The notes beneath the pieces are model-generated. The model did not search any database. It was not told the origin of the DNA and saw nothing but the letters and a program-made list of their open reading frames with translations. Of a stretch of 64,000 nucleotides of DNA, positions 50,340-61,155 are shown one piece after another. A program made the position numbers and the translations under genes. Source of the DNA: Leminorella richardii (GTDB lineage Bacteria > Pseudomonadota > Gammaproteobacteria > Enterobacterales > Enterobacteriaceae); contig NZ_LS483470.1 in the NCBI RefSeq assembly GCF_900478135.1, positions 2,414,501 through 2,478,500 of the forward strand. Direction: 5' to 3'. How positions within the stretch are numbered: position 1 is the first letter of the stretch; every line of letters begins with the position of its first letter.

Positions 50340-50733
50340 TTAAACAGACTCCCCCTTTTATCTACCCGCAAAACGGTCAGTATTTCGGGACTGACTTCCC
50401 CCTTCGGCCTAGACAAACGGCATCTGGCGCAAGAAATGCATCATAGCCGTTTTCCCGACACTGTGCGTAAAAATCCGCGCATTTCCCTCACAGTCATTGG
50501 CGTTTACGCCCTAAACAGAGAAAAGTGCGCGACTTAACCTACACTTTCCTCTTTTCCAGACCGAGAGCAGTGATATGATATGCCCTGCTCGTGATGGGCA
50601 TCCGCGATCTGGTCGCGGCAGCCACCAGCGCTACCCTGTTTTTAAAGCCGCTGTTTTTGTTAGAACATATTTTGTTAGAACATATAACAGCGGAATGAAA
50701 TGGACTCCCAACTGACGATAATAAAGGCTTACC
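50340..50733. promoter_or_regulatory. bolA-yajG divergent intergenic region
   Basis: The 394 bases contain two adjacent hairpins, ATGCCC...GGGCAT (50580-50601) and CCGCGA-TCTGG-TCGCGG (50602-50618), followed by the duplicated 15-bp element described separately. TATAAC at 50683-50688 is a possible -10 for yajG. I found no clear gearbox promoter for bolA by eye. Confidence 0.4.
50648..50693. repeat. Exact 15-bp tandem duplication inside an 8-bp inverted repeat
   Basis: TTTGTTAGAACATAT occurs twice without a gap (50656-50670 and 50671-50685). CCGCTGTT (50648-50655) and AACAGCGG (50686-50693) flank the pair as perfect inverted repeats. The whole element ends 40 bases before the yajG start and covers its probable promoter. 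Confidence 0.85.
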
Positions 50734-51333
50734 GTGAGAAAAATGACTTTATCCCAACGCCTGCTTTTTCCCCTGCTGGCGCTGTTTATTTTAGCCGGTT
50801 GCTCAACGCGTCCTAACACGACGCTGAACATCAATCCTGAGATGACGCTCCCCCAACAGGATACTAGCCTGATGGGCGCAACAATTAGTCTGGTCAGCGA
50901 CGACCAGCGTCAGGATCCGTCTTTAGCCAAGCTTAATCGCGACGGTCAACTGCTTAGCCTGACGCCGTCTCGCGATATGCGCTTCCTGATGCAGGAAGTG
51001 TTAGAAAAGCAGCTGCGCGCTCGCGGCTACATGGTCGGCCCTGAAGGCAGCGTCAACGTGCAAGTGGTGATCAACAACCTGTTCGCTGACGTGCAGGAAG
51101 GCGATCTGCGCTACAACATCTCTGCCAAGGTCGATATTTCTATTATCTGTCAGGCGAAAAGCGGTGCAACGCAGACCAAAAACTTCCGCTCTACGCACAA
51201 CGTCAAGGGCGCCTTCAGCGCAACCAATAAGAATGTGGAAAACGTGCTTAACGATGCGCTGACCTCCACCATCAAGGAAATGGCTGAAGATACCTCCATC
51301 AGCGACTTCATTCGCCAGAACGCGCGCGGCTAA
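50734..51333 (+). CDS. yajG: Lipoprotein YajG
   Basis: The 199-residue protein (E. coli 192) has a lipoprotein signal with lipobox LAGC (Cys near residue 23) and follows E. coli YajG throughout: ITLPQQD-type segment MTLPQQDTSLMGATISLV, SRDMRFLMQEVLEKQLRARGYMVGP and the end DTSISDFIRQNARG. The function is not established. The start appears to be GTG at 50734, three codons before an ATG. It is followed after 47 bases by ampG, the E. coli order. Confidence 0.93.
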   Translation: MRKMTLSQRLLFPLLALFILAGCSTRPNTTLNINPEMTLPQQDTSLMGATISLVSDDQRQDPSLAKLNRDGQLLSLTPSRDMRFLMQEVLEKQLRARGYMVGPEGSVNVQVVINNLFADVQEGDLRYNISAKVDISIICQAKSGATQTKNFRSTHNVKGAFSATNKNVENVLNDALTSTIKEMAEDTSISDFIRQNARG

Positions 51334-51380
51334 CTGCCAGCATGTCTCTCCCGCCGTTTCGGCGGGGAGACGGCAACATT

Positions 51381-52877
51381 ATGACAAATCACTACTTTAA
51401 AGCGTTCACCGAACGTAACGCCGCTGTGCTTCTGCTGCTGGGCTTCGCCTCCGGTCTGCCTCTTGCTTTGACCTCCGGCACGCTTCAGGCCTGGATCACC
51501 GTCGCCGGAATGGACGTCACCACCATCGGCTTCTTCTCGCTGGTCGGTCAGGCCTACGTCTTCAAGTTTCTTTGGTCGCCGCTGATGGACCGCTATCGTC
51601 TACCGTTTCTCGGTCGGCGCCGCGGCTGGATGCTATTAACCCAAATTGCACTGGTTGTTCTGATTTTGGCGCTGGGCTGCCTAACGCCGCAAAGCGATCT
51701 TTGGCTGATGGCGGCTATCGCCATGCTGATCGCCTTTTTCTCTGCCTCACAGGACATTGCCTTTGACGCCTATAAAACCGATGTGCTCAGTGCCGAGCAG
51801 CGCGGTAACGGCGCGGCTATCTCCGTACTGGGCTACCGGCTAGCGATGCTGGTATCCGGAGGTTTGGCGCTGTGGATAGCCGACTACTATATTGGCTGGC
51901 AGAGCACCTATTGGCTGATGGCGTTACTGATGGTCGTCGGCATTATTGCTACCCTGTGGGCCAGAGAACCAGACACTACGCCATCGCCCAAAACGCTCAA
52001 GCTGGCGGTGGTTGAGCCGCTGAGAGACTTTTTTGGCCGCAATAACGCTTGGCTCATTCTGCTGTTAATTATTCTGTACAAAATGGGAGACGCCTTCGCC
52101 GGCAGCTTAAGCACCACGTTTCTTATTCGCGGAGTTGGTTTTCTACCCGGAGAAGTGGGACTGGTCAACAAAACGCTGGGGCTGTTCGCCACTATTATCG
52201 GTGTGCTGATCGGCGGCATTCTAATGCAGCGCCTGACGCTGTTTCGCGCCCTAATGCTATTTGGCATTTTGCAGGCGCTCTCCAACTTCGGCTACTGGAT
52301 ACTGGCGGTAACCGACAAAAGCCTTGTCACTATGGGCAGCGCTATTTTCTTTGAAAACCTGTGCGGAGGTATGGGTACAGCCGCGTTTGTGGCTCTGCTG
52401 ATGACTCTATGCAACAAGTCGTTTTCTGCCACTCAGTTCGCTCTGCTTTCCGCACTGTCTGCCGTTGGTCGAGTCTATGTCGGCCCCGTCGCGGGCGTGC
52501 TGGTGAAGCACTACGACTGGGCGATCTTTTACCTGTTCACCATTGTTGCTGCCGCTCCGGGGCTTTTTTTGTTGGCCGTCTGTCGCCAAACGCTGGAACA
52601 CACTCAGCAGACTGGCAGTTTCCTGCGCAAGAAACACAACGTCCGTGGCTACTGGTGGGCTATTCGACTAGTGGCCTTCGGCGCACTGCTACTGCTGCTT
52701 TGGCTGGCTCTGCTGTTAGTCTCGTACCTGACCAACGGCTCCGAGTTGATTGACCTTATTCAAAGCATTCTGGCCTATCTCGGACTTACGCTATGCCTGA
52801 TAGGCACGGCAATAGGCTGCCTGCTGGACTACCTGTCCGTCCGGCAGTCCAGCCGCGCCGAGTTGCGAAATCCGTAA
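51381..52877 (+). CDS. ampG: Muropeptide transporter AmpG
   Basis: Major-facilitator permease that imports GlcNAc-anhydroMurNAc peptides for cell-wall recycling. The 498-residue protein (E. coli 491) has about 14 hydrophobic helices and long matching blocks: LGFASGLPLALTSGTLQAW, FLWSPLMDRY, RDFFGRNNAWLILLLI and NKSFSATQFALLSALSAVGR. The ATG at 51381 follows GGGGAGACGGCAACATT and gives the family N-terminus; an upstream ATG at 51342 is less likely. Confidence 0.97.
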   Translation: MTNHYFKAFTERNAAVLLLLGFASGLPLALTSGTLQAWITVAGMDVTTIGFFSLVGQAYVFKFLWSPLMDRYRLPFLGRRRGWMLLTQIALVVLILALGCLTPQSDLWLMAAIAMLIAFFSASQDIAFDAYKTDVLSAEQRGNGAAISVLGYRLAMLVSGGLALWIADYYIGWQSTYWLMALLMVVGIIATLWAREPDTTPSPKTLKLAVVEPLRDFFGRNNAWLILLLIILYKMGDAFAGSLSTTFLIRGVGFLPGEVGLVNKTLGLFATIIGVLIGGILMQRLTLFRALMLFGILQALSNFGYWILAVTDKSLVTMGSAIFFENLCGGMGTAAFVALLMTLCNKSFSATQFALLSALSAVGRVYVGPVAGVLVKHYDWAIFYLFTIVAAAPGLFLLAVCRQTLEHTQQTGSFLRKKHNVRGYWWAIRLVAFGALLLLLWLALLLVSYLTNGSELIDLIQSILAYLGLTLCLIGTAIGCLLDYLSVRQSSRAELRNP

Positions 52878-52907
52878 AAAAATGGCATCGCTTTCGATGC
52901 CATTTTT
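52878..52907. terminator. Bidirectional terminator after ampG
   Basis: AAAAATGGCATCG and CGATGCCATTTTT pair perfectly around CTTT, directly after the ampG stop. It separates ampG from the convergent araD and has T-runs on both strands. Confidence 0.9.
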
Positions 52908-52969
52908 CACTCTTATCTCTACCCGTCCTACCGAACCGCCCTTTCTCTCAAGCGGCAGCTGCTTTCAAA

Positions 52970-53668
52970 CTACTTCTGCCCGTAGTAAGCATTCTTACCG
53001 TGCTTACGCAGGTAGTGCTTATCCAGCAGCTCCTGCTGCATATCCCCCAGCTCTGGGGTCAGCTGCCGAGTAAACAGGTTCATGTAGGCAATTTCTTCCA
53101 GCACGACGGCGTTGTGCACCGCGTTGTCCGGCGAAGTGCCCCAGGCAAACGGACCGTGGGAGTTTACCAGCACGGCAGGAACGTCTTTTGGGCTGATGCC
53201 GCGAGACATAAAGGTATCAACGATAACGTTGCCCGTTTCCAATTCGTAGTCGCCTTCAATCTCTTGCGGCGTCATACGACGAGTACAGGGGATCGCGCCG
53301 TAGAAGTAGTCAGCATGCGTGGTGCCCCATGCGGACAGATCCCGCCCCGCCTGTGCCCAGATGGTGGCGTGACGTGAATGGGTATGCACAATGCCACCAA
53401 TTTCAGGAAATGCTCGGTACAGCGCCAAATGGGTATCCGTATCAGAAGACGGCTTTTTGCTGCCTTCAACGACCTTTCCCGTATCTAGGCTAACTACAAC
53501 CATATCCTCGACACCCATGTGTTCATACTCAACGCCGGACGGCTTGATCACTATGACGCCGTTTTCGCGATCGACACCGCTAACGTTACCCCAAGTAAAC
53601 GTCACCAGATTATGGCGAGGTAGCGCCAGATTGGCTTCCAGCACCTGCTGTTTTAACTGTTGATACAT
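52970..53668 (-). CDS. araD: L-ribulose-5-phosphate 4-epimerase
   Basis: Class II aldolase-fold enzyme converting L-ribulose 5-phosphate to D-xylulose 5-phosphate. The 232 residues match E. coli AraD (231). Zinc-binding histidines lie in [13 protein letters not shown] (about 94-106) and later in NSHGPFAWG (His171 region). The end [14 protein letters not shown] is typical. It is the last gene of araBAD, separated from araA by 78 bases holding a long hairpin. Confidence 0.97.
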   Translation of the reverse strand: MYQQLKQQVLEANLALPRHNLVTFTWGNVSGVDRENGVIVIKPSGVEYEHMGVEDMVVVSLDTGKVVEGSKKPSSDTDTHLALYRAFPEIGGIVHTHSRHATIWAQAGRDLSAWGTTHADYFYGAIPCTRRMTPQEIEGDYELETGNVIVDTFMSRGISPKDVPAVLVNSHGPFAWGTSPDNAVHNAVVLEEIAYMNLFTRQLTPELGDMQQELLDKHYLRKHGKNAYYGQK

Positions 53669-53699
53669 GGTTCATATTCCAAATGTCGTAAAATGCCAA

Positions 53700-53729
53700 G
53701 GCTAAGCGCCGGATAACCGACGCTTAGCC
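53700..53729 (-). other. Long hairpin between araA and araD
   Basis: GGCTAAGCGCCGG and CCGACGCTTAGCC pair with one mismatch around ATAA. No T-run follows on the minus strand, so it is better read as an mRNA-processing or stabilising structure than as a terminator; it could protect the araBA message. Confidence 0.6.
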
Positions 53730-53746
53730 CTCTAAAAATCCATCTG

Positions 53747-55249
53747 TTAGCGGCACAGCTTGTAATAAACTTCGTTCCAGCGGATCTCGTTCTTAAACGC
53801 TGGAATTCGCGTGTCATTGTCGATAACCAACAGTTCAATGCCGCACATTTCTGCATAAATGCGCAGGTGCTCGACGTCCAGTGCCTGAGTAAAGACTGTG
53901 TGGTGGGCGCCGCCCGCCAACAGCCAGGCTTCGACCGCCACGTCCAGTGAAGGATGAGATTTCCACAGCGCGCTGGCTACCGGCAGTTTCGGCAGCGCGT
54001 GCGGCGCTGTTACCGTATCAACAGTATTTACCAGCAGGCGGAATCGATCGCCGATGTCTATCAGGCTGGCGTTTAGCGCAGGCCCCGCCGGAGCGGTAAA
54101 GATTAGTCGAGCCGGATCGTCCTTGCCGCCAATGCCCAAGTGCTGTACGTCAAGCAGCGGCTTCTCTTCGCTGGCAATCGACGGACACACTTCCAGCATG
54201 TGGGATCCCAACACCAAGTCGTTACCCGCCGCAAAGTTATAGGTGTAGTCTTCCATAAAGGAAGTGCCGCCCTTCAGGCCAGAGGCCATCACCTTCATAA
54301 TGCGCAGCAGCGCTGACGTTTTCCAGTCACCTTCGGCGCCAAACCCGTAGCCCTGCTGCATCAGGCGCTGTACGGACAGCCCCGGAAGCTGCTTAAGGCC
54401 ATAGAGGTTTTCGAACGTCGTGGTAAAGGCGCCGAAACCGCCGCGTTCAAGAAACGTTTTAATCCCCAGTTCAATGCGGGCTGCATCAATCAGGTTAGCG
54501 CGCTTGGCTCCGCCCACTTTCACTACGTCAGTCAGACGGTAAGTAGCCTCATACTCGTCAATCAGCGCGTCAATGTCCCCTTGAGAAACGGCATCCACAA
54601 CGGAAACCAAGTCCCCTAATCCATAGCCGTTTACCGCATAGCCAAAAGCGAGTTGTGCAGACACTTTATTGCCTTCGGTGACCGCCACTTCGCGCATGTT
54701 ATCGCCAAAGCGCGCAACTTTCAGGTTTTGGCTTTCATACAAACCGGCCGCCACTCGCATCCATCGGTCGAGCTTTTGATGAACGCGCTTGTCCTGCCAG
54801 GAACCCACTACCGACGTAAACTCGCGGCGCATGCGGGCGCCAATAAAGCCGAACTCGCGACCGCCGTGAGCAGTCTGGTTCAGGTTCATAAAGTCCATAT
54901 CGATGCTATCCCAAGGGATCTCATTGCGGTACTGAGTGTGCAGCTGTAGCAGCGGCTTTTCCAACACGTTCAGGCCGCCGATCCACATTTTGGCGGGAGA
55001 AAACGTGTGCAGCCAAGTAACGATACCCACACAGCTTTTCTGGTAGTTGGCTTCCCGGCACACGGTCAGGATTTCATCCGGCGTGGTAGCCAGAGGCTTC
55101 ATCACCAGTTTGATAGGCAGCCCCGCCTCTTTATTTAGGCCATCGACCACTTCCTGCGCCTGAGAGGCAACCTGCTTGAGCGTTTGCGGCCCATAAAGAT
55201 GCTGACTGCCGACAACGAACCAGACTTCTAACTGACTAAAAACACTCAT
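53747..55249 (-). CDS. araA: L-arabinose isomerase
   Basis: Converts L-arabinose to L-ribulose, manganese-dependent. The 500 residues match E. coli AraA. Matching blocks include [17 protein letters not shown] at the start, [37 protein letters not shown] and FMEDYTYNF, which carry the metal-binding Glu and His residues. It lies 61 bases after araB. Confidence 0.99.
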   Translation of the reverse strand: MSVFSQLEVWFVVGSQHLYGPQTLKQVASQAQEVVDGLNKEAGLPIKLVMKPLATTPDEILTVCREANYQKSCVGIVTWLHTFSPAKMWIGGLNVLEKPLLQLHTQYRNEIPWDSIDMDFMNLNQTAHGGREFGFIGARMRREFTSVVGSWQDKRVHQKLDRWMRVAAGLYESQNLKVARFGDNMREVAVTEGNKVSAQLAFGYAVNGYGLGDLVSVVDAVSQGDIDALIDEYEATYRLTDVVKVGGAKRANLIDAARIELGIKTFLERGGFGAFTTTFENLYGLKQLPGLSVQRLMQQGYGFGAEGDWKTSALLRIMKVMASGLKGGTSFMEDYTYNFAAGNDLVLGSHMLEVCPSIASEEKPLLDVQHLGIGGKDDPARLIFTAPAGPALNASLIDIGDRFRLLVNTVDTVTAPHALPKLPVASALWKSHPSLDVAVEAWLLAGGAHHTVFTQALDVEHLRIYAEMCGIELLVIDNDTRIPAFKNEIRWNEVYYKLCR

Positions 55250-55310
55250 ATCGACTCCTCTCGGACGGGCGCGGCGCTATTGCGTCAGGCTCTGCGTCAC
55301 ATTCAACGGA

Positions 55311-56987
55311 TTAGTTTGTTTTGGCGGCATAGCAGGGCTCAGCAACGCTGCCCCACTGCCGATAACGCTGATACAGCTGTTCATACTTGGCGGCTCTCGC
55401 CGGATCCGGCATCAGAGTGCGCTCCGTCGGGCTAGCCATGCTGGCCTGCGCATGAGGAATCGTCTCGTAAACTCCCGCAGCCACCGCGGCGAAAATGGCG
55501 GCTCCCAGCGCACAGCACTGATCGGAAGCCACAATCTGCAGCGGGCGATTCATCACGTCGGTACAGACCTGCATAATTACTGGAGACTTGCGGGCAATGC
55601 CTCCCAGCGCCAGCACGTTCTCTACCGGAATATTTTGCTCAACGAAGCACTCCATAATGGCGCGAGCGCCAAAGGCAGTTGAGGCAATAAAGCCGCCAAA
55701 CAGGGTTGGCGCATCGGTGCCCAGATTCAGATCTGCTACTACTCCCTTTAGGCGCTGGTTGGCAAACGGCGTACGGCGACCGTTAAACCAGTCCAGCACC
55801 ACCGGAAGGCGATCCAGAGAGGTTTCTTTTGCCCAGGCTTCCGTCAGCGCAGGCAGCAGCATGGATTCAACCTGCTTAAGGGAAGCGGCCATATCGGGAT
55901 TCTGCTCTGCGGCATAGTTCAACGGCCACGCCAGCAGGCGGCTAAACCAGGCGTACATATCGCCAAAAGCGGACTGCCCGGCTTCCATACCGATAAGGCC
56001 GGGTACTACGCTACCGTCAACCTGACCGCAGATGCCTGCAATAGCGCGATCGCCAACCAGGCTTTCATCCGCCAGCAGAATATCGCAGGTTGAGGTACCA
56101 ATCACTTTCACTAGCGTATAGGGCTGAGCCCCGGCGCCAACCGCCCCCATGTGGCAGTCAAATTCACCGCCGGAAATCACTACGTTCTCGGAAATACCGA
56201 GGCGCTGAGCCCACTCTTTACTGATTTTCCCAACCGGTTTCTCAGCGGTATGCGTGTCGGTAAACAGCGGATAATCAAGGTCGTTAACCAGAATAGGATC
56301 CAGCGCGCCCAAAAACTCCCGCGGCGGCAGCCCGTTCCAGTCCATATGCCACAGCGCCTTGTGCCCTGCGGCACAGCGGCTTCGCGTTACGCTTGCTGGC
56401 GCTTCAGTACCGGAGAGCAGCGCCGGCACCCAGTCACAAAGTTCGATCCATGAGACGGCGGCGTTACGCACCGCCGAGTCGGCTCTTGAAACGTGCAGAA
56501 TTTTAGCCCAAAACCATTCGGAAGAGTAAACGCCGCCGATGTAGCGGGTATAGTCTTCAAACTGGCCTCCGTGGCACAGTCGGTTAATCTCTTCCGCTTC
56601 TTCGATAGCAGTGTGATCCTTCCACAGTACGAACATGGCGTTTGGGTTATTAGCAAACTCTGGCCGCAGTGCCAAAACTCGCCCTTCTCTATCAATAGGT
56701 GCAGGTGTAGAGCCTGTCGTATCCACGCCTATTCCAACGATACCTTCGCGCTGAGACGGCGTCAGCATCGCAACGACAACTTTGATTGCCGACTCCATGG
56801 ATTCGATGTAGTCCAACGGATGGTGGCGAAACTGGTTGTCCGCCGGTTGGCAAAATAATCCCTGCTTCCAACGAGGATAGTAAACAACCTCGGTAGCCAC
56901 TTCCGCACCGCTGGCGCAGTCTACGGCCAGCGCCCGAACAGAGTCACTGCCAAAGTCCAAACCGAGCGCGATGGTGTCTTTCGCCAT
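55311..56987 (-). CDS. araB: Ribulokinase
   Basis: FGGY-type kinase phosphorylating L-ribulose. The 558 residues (E. coli 566) start [24 protein letters not shown], the first phosphate-binding loop, and include [11 protein letters not shown], the catalytic aspartate in [14 protein letters not shown] and the C-terminal [16 protein letters not shown] chose ATG 56987, after AGAGGTTTAC, over one six codons upstream. It heads araBAD and is divergent from araF. Confidence 0.98.
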   Translation of the reverse strand: MAKDTIALGLDFGSDSVRALAVDCASGAEVATEVVYYPRWKQGLFCQPADNQFRHHPLDYIESMESAIKVVVAMLTPSQREGIVGIGVDTTGSTPAPIDREGRVLALRPEFANNPNAMFVLWKDHTAIEEAEEINRLCHGGQFEDYTRYIGGVYSSEWFWAKILHVSRADSAVRNAAVSWIELCDWVPALLSGTEAPASVTRSRCAAGHKALWHMDWNGLPPREFLGALDPILVNDLDYPLFTDTHTAEKPVGKISKEWAQRLGISENVVISGGEFDCHMGAVGAGAQPYTLVKVIGTSTCDILLADESLVGDRAIAGICGQVDGSVVPGLIGMEAGQSAFGDMYAWFSRLLAWPLNYAAEQNPDMAASLKQVESMLLPALTEAWAKETSLDRLPVVLDWFNGRRTPFANQRLKGVVADLNLGTDAPTLFGGFIASTAFGARAIMECFVEQNIPVENVLALGGIARKSPVIMQVCTDVMNRPLQIVASDQCCALGAAIFAAVAAGVYETIPHAQASMASPTERTLMPDPARAAKYEQLYQRYRQWGSVAEPCYAAKTN

Positions 56988-57400
56988 GTAAACCTCTAGC
57001 GTCAAATAAAAGTAAAAAAGAAGAGTAAAAATAATTTGGGGATACCATAAGAAAAAGCGGCTATAGCGGCGAGGAGCCGTTGGCTAGATATATGCACAAT
57101 ATTGCTTTCTCTTTACAGATTGTGATCCAGCTCAAAATCGAAATACATCACTTTTTAACTGAATATATGAACTAAATTGCTGTAATTCTCATTTGTGATG
57201 GCGCTCTAATCTCTCATATGTTTTTACGTCTAATAATAAAGTCACGTTGTTAAAAATTTTGAAACTATCGGCTCAATATCCAGATAAATAGGTGAATCGA
57301 TACAGGTCAACATTTTACAACTCAGGTACATCTCGCTGCATCACCCACTTTTATGACAGCTATTTTAGCTATACGGATACGAACAGGAGAGATAGACGAT
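56988..57400. promoter_or_regulatory. araB-araF divergent control region
   Basis: The 413 AT-rich bases lie between the two arabinose operons and should hold AraC and CRP sites. A CRP-like site TGTGATCCAGCTCAAA stands at 57121-57136 and a weaker one, TGTGATGGCGCTCTAA, at 57194-57209. I could not place the AraC half-sites (TAGC-N7-TCCATA type) with confidence. Confidence 0.5.
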
Positions 57401-58390
57401 ATGCATAAATTCACTAAAGCGCTCGCCGTGATAGGACTGTCTGCGATTATGTCACATTCAGCTATCGCTGAAACGATGAAGCTCGGCTTTCTTGTTAAGC
57501 AGCCTGAAGAGCCCTGGTTCCAGACAGAATGGGCATTCGCCGATAAAGCAGGTAAAGATCTTGGCTTTAGCGTCATCAAAATCGCCGTACCCGATGGAGA
57601 AAAAACCCTTAATGCCATCGACAGCCTTGCCGCCAGCGGTGCAAAAGGCTTCGTTATCTGTACTCCAGATCCTAAACTTGGCTCCGCCATTATGGCGAAA
57701 GCCAAGAGCTACAACCTGAAAGTCATCGCTGTTGACGACCAGTTTGTTAACGCCAAAGGCAAACCGATGGAAAGCGTGCCGCTAATTATGATGGCCGCAA
57801 CAAAAATCGGCGAGCGCCAGGGGCAAGAGCTGTGGAAAGAGATGAACAAGCGCGGCTGGAACATTGCCGAAACGGGCGTGATGGCGATCACCTCAAACGA
57901 ACTCGATACCGCTCGTCGCCGCACCTCCGGCTCAATGGCGGCACTGAAGGCCGCGGGCTTCCCCGAAAAGCAAATCTATCAAGTCCCTACTAAATCTAAC
58001 GATATTCCCGGCGCCTTTGACGCTGCCAACTCTATGCTGGTGCAGCATCCTGAAGTGAAAAACTGGCTGATCGTCGGCATGAATGACAACACCGTTCTGG
58101 GCGGCGTGCGCGCAACCGAAGGGCAAAATTTCAAGCCTGAGAACGTTATTGGCATCGGAATCAACGGCGTTGACGCCGTTAACGAACTCTCCAAGTCTAG
58201 CGCAACCGGCTTCTACGGCTCACTGCTGCCAAGCCCAGACATCCACGGCTACAAGAGCATCGAAATGCTCTACAACTGGGAAACCAAAGGCGAAGAACCT
58301 GCTAAGTTTACTGAGGTCACCGACGTTGTGCTGATTACCCGCGACAACTTCAAAGTTGAACTTGAGAAGAAAGGGTTAGGGGGCAAGTGA
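57401..58390 (+). CDS. araF: L-arabinose-binding periplasmic protein
   Basis: Substrate-binding subunit of the high-affinity arabinose ABC importer. The 329-residue precursor (E. coli 329) has a Sec signal ending SAIAE near residue 23, then KLGFLVKQPEEPWFQTEW with the ligand-contacting lysine and glutamate, RRTSGSMAALKAAGFP, and MNDNTVLGGVRATEG. I chose ATG 57401, after ACAGGAGAGATAGACG, rather than a longer frame from 57353. Confidence 0.98.
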   Translation: MHKFTKALAVIGLSAIMSHSAIAETMKLGFLVKQPEEPWFQTEWAFADKAGKDLGFSVIKIAVPDGEKTLNAIDSLAASGAKGFVICTPDPKLGSAIMAKAKSYNLKVIAVDDQFVNAKGKPMESVPLIMMAATKIGERQGQELWKEMNKRGWNIAETGVMAITSNELDTARRRTSGSMAALKAAGFPEKQIYQVPTKSNDIPGAFDAANSMLVQHPEVKNWLIVGMNDNTVLGGVRATEGQNFKPENVIGIGINGVDAVNELSKSSATGFYGSLLPSPDIHGYKSIEMLYNWETKGEEPAKFTEVTDVVLITRDNFKVELEKKGLGGK

Positions 58391-58459
58391 TCCTTTGGTG
58401 GGCAGGTCTCCCCTGTTCGCCCGATAAGGCACCCCAGCCATTACGTTGATAGTTGAAAT

Positions 58460-58499
58460 GCGCCTGTCTTGCGGCCTTCTCGGCCGTCAAAACAGGCGC
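58460..58499 (+). other. Large hairpin between araF and araG
   Basis: GCGCCTGT pairs with ACAGGCGC around an inner CGGCC-TTCT-GGCCG type stem. It stands just before the araG start. Such structures after periplasmic-binding-protein genes commonly protect that part of the message and lower expression of the following genes; here that role is inferred. Confidence 0.6.
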
Positions 58500-58516
58500 C
58501 ACTGAGGAATCGACCT

Positions 58517-60040
58517 ATGTCTGTGCAACAGTCTCCCTACATTGAATTTTGCGGCATCAGTAAAGCCTTTCCCGGCGTGCAGGCGCTATCGAACATTAGC
58601 TTTTCCTGTCACGCGGGGCAGATCCACTCGCTGATGGGGGAAAACGGTGCCGGTAAATCAACGCTGCTGAAAATTCTTAGCGGAAACTATACGCCGACCG
58701 AAGGCGAAATTCGGCTAAAGGGACAAACAGTCAACTTTAGCAATACGATGGATGCCCTGAACGCCGGTATCGCCATTATCTATCAAGAGCTGCACCTTGT
58801 GCCCGAAATGACAGTGGCGGAAAACATCTACCTCGGTCAGCTACCAACCAAGGCAGGTGGCATCGTTAATAAAAAGCTTCTTAACTTTGAGGCCCGCATT
58901 CAGCTAGAGCATCTGGGATTAGATATCGACCCAGACACGCCGCTAAAGTACCTGTCTATCGGCCAGTGGCAAATGGTGGAGATCGCCAAAGCGCTAGCGC
59001 GCAACGCCAAAGTGATAGCCTTTGATGAACCCACCAGTTCCCTCTCTGCCCGCGAGATCGACAACCTGTTTCGCGTGATCCGCGAACTTCGCGCCGAAGG
59101 GCGAGTGATCCTCTATGTTTCCCACCGCATGGAAGAGATTTTCGCACTGAGCGACGCTATCACCGTCTTTAAAGACGGCTGCTACATGAAAACATTTACT
59201 GATATTCCCAATCTTGCTCACGACGAACTGGTGCAAACCATGGTGGGCCGAGAGCTGGGAGATATTTACGGCTACAGCCCGAGGCCCCACGGCCCATTGC
59301 GCTTTGAGCTAAAAGACGTCAAAGCGCCTGGCGTGAAGCACCCCATCAGCTTTCAGGTTCGCCAAGGGGAAATCGTCGGCCTGTTCGGCCTGGTAGGCGC
59401 CGGACGCAGCGAGCTGCTTAAAGCGCTATTCGGCGCTACTCGCATTCAAGAAGGCACTGTCAGTCTTGATGGCCAACCTCTAAACATTCAGTCGCCAATA
59501 GACGGCATCACTCAAGGCATTATGCTCTGCCCGGAAGACCGTAAGGCTGAAGGCATCATTCCGGTGCACTCGGTGCGAGACAACATCAACATCAGCGCGC
59601 GTCGTAAAACGCTGTCTGCCGGATGTCTGATCAACGACGTTTGGGAGGCCAGCAACGCTGCCCTGCGTATTGATGAGTTAAACATCAAAACCCCGTCCGC
59701 CGAGCAGCTGATTATGAACCTTTCCGGCGGAAACCAGCAAAAGGCCATTCTCGGCCGCTGGCTTTCTGAAGAGATGAAAGTCATTTTGCTCGACGAGCCG
59801 ACCCGAGGTATTGACGTCGGCGCTAAGCACGAAATTTATAACGTTATCTACGCACTGGCTAAAAAGGGGATCGCCGTGGTGTTCGCCTCAAGCGACCTGC
59901 CGGAAGTGCTTGGTCTCGCTGACCGCATTTTGGTCATGCGTGAAGGTGCCATCTCAGGCGAGCTTAGCCACGACGACGCCACCGAAGAAAAAGCTCTCAG
60001 TTTGGCCATGTTAACGACAGTCGCCAAAGCGGCTGCCTAA
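58517..60040 (+). CDS. araG: L-arabinose ABC transporter ATP-binding protein
   Basis: The 507-residue protein (E. coli 504) holds two fused ABC ATPase domains. The first has Walker [10 protein letters not shown] (about 41-49), an atypical signature ([15 protein letters not shown]) and Walker [13 protein letters not shown]. The second has a degenerate P-loop region GLVGAGRSE, signature [15 protein letters not shown] and [17 protein letters not shown]. This layout is the rule for sugar importers. The ATG at 58517 follows TGAGGAATCGACCT; a longer frame upstream passes through the araF-araG hairpin and is unlikely. Confidence 0.98.
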   Translation: MSVQQSPYIEFCGISKAFPGVQALSNISFSCHAGQIHSLMGENGAGKSTLLKILSGNYTPTEGEIRLKGQTVNFSNTMDALNAGIAIIYQELHLVPEMTVAENIYLGQLPTKAGGIVNKKLLNFEARIQLEHLGLDIDPDTPLKYLSIGQWQMVEIAKALARNAKVIAFDEPTSSLSAREIDNLFRVIRELRAEGRVILYVSHRMEEIFALSDAITVFKDGCYMKTFTDIPNLAHDELVQTMVGRELGDIYGYSPRPHGPLRFELKDVKAPGVKHPISFQVRQGEIVGLFGLVGAGRSELLKALFGATRIQEGTVSLDGQPLNIQSPIDGITQGIMLCPEDRKAEGIIPVHSVRDNINISARRKTLSAGCLINDVWEASNAALRIDELNIKTPSAEQLIMNLSGGNQQKAILGRWLSEEMKVILLDEPTRGIDVGAKHEIYNVIYALAKKGIAVVFASSDLPEVLGLADRILVMREGAISGELSHDDATEEKALSLAMLTTVAKAAA

Positions 60041-60054
60041 AAAAGGAATACGTC

Positions 60055-61071
60055 ATGTCGACAATTACGCCTCCAACTACGTCTACGCCCTCATCTGTCA
60101 ACATAAAACACAAGAGCGCGGGCGGCGGCGTCAGCCTTTCCCGCATTTGGGACAGCTACGGCATGCTGGTGGTCTTCGCCGTTTTATTTATCGCCTGCAT
60201 GATTTTCGTCCCTAACTTCGCTTCCTGGATCAACATGCGTGGACTAGGACTGGCTATTTCCATGTCTGGCATGGTGGCCTGCGGCATGCTGTTTTGCCTG
60301 GCCTCTGGCGATTTTGACCTATCGGTCGCTTCCGTTATTGCCTGCGCTGGAGTAGCGACTGCTGTAGTCATTAACTATACCGAAAGCATTCTGCTTGGCA
60401 TTGGCGCCGGGCTGCTGCTGGGGCTGGCATTCGGCCTGCTTAACGGTTTTGTCATTGCCAAACTCAAGATAAACGCGCTGATTACTACGCTGGCAACCAT
60501 GCAGATCGCTCGCGGTCTAGCCTACATCATCTCTGACGGCAAAGCGGTCGGCATTGAAGAGGAAGGCTTCTTTGAGCTAGGTAACAGCAGCTGGTTCAGC
60601 GTGCCTGTGCCTATCTGGATCACGCTGTTCTGCTTTATTCTGTTCGGCTTTCTGCTCAACAAAACCACCTTCGGTAGAAATACGCTGGCGGTGGGGGGTA
60701 ACGAAGAGGCTGCCCGACTGGCGGGGGTGCCTGTCGTGCGTACTAAAATCATTATTTTTGCCCTGACAGGCCTCATCTCAGCGGCAGCGGGCATCATTCT
60801 CGCATCGCGAATGACCAGCGGCCAGCCGATGACGTCTATAGGCTATGAACTTATCGTCATCTCCGCCTGCGTGCTGGGCGGCGTCTCCCTTAAAGGCGGT
60901 ATCGGTAAAATTTCCTACGTCATTGCCGGGGTGCTGATTTTAGGCACGGTAGAAAACGCCATGAACCTGCTGAATATTTCTCCGTTCTATCAGTACGTGG
61001 TTCGCGGCCTGATCCTGCTTGCTGCCGTTATCTTCGACCGCTACAAGCAGTTGGCAAAACAGAAGGTCTAA
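60055..61071 (+). CDS. araH: L-arabinose ABC transporter permease
   Basis: The 338-residue inner-membrane permease (E. coli 328-329) has a polar N-terminal tail followed by about ten hydrophobic helices. Family blocks include GMVACGMLFCLASGDFDLSV, NALITTLATMQIARGLAYI, the EAA-like loop GGNEEAARLAGVPV and ACVLGGVSLKGGIGKISY. It begins 14 bases after araG. Confidence 0.97.
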   Translation: MSTITPPTTSTPSSVNIKHKSAGGGVSLSRIWDSYGMLVVFAVLFIACMIFVPNFASWINMRGLGLAISMSGMVACGMLFCLASGDFDLSVASVIACAGVATAVVINYTESILLGIGAGLLLGLAFGLLNGFVIAKLKINALITTLATMQIARGLAYIISDGKAVGIEEEGFFELGNSSWFSVPVPIWITLFCFILFGFLLNKTTFGRNTLAVGGNEEAARLAGVPVVRTKIIIFALTGLISAAAGIILASRMTSGQPMTSIGYELIVISACVLGGVSLKGGIGKISYVIAGVLILGTVENAMNLLNISPFYQYVVRGLILLAAVIFDRYKQLAKQKV

Positions 61072-61155
61072 AGGGTACACTAGGGCGCATACACCTTATC
61101 GGTTTGCGCCCGTTCTTATTACACACAGACAAACCGTCAGCCCTAGGAGTAAAGC

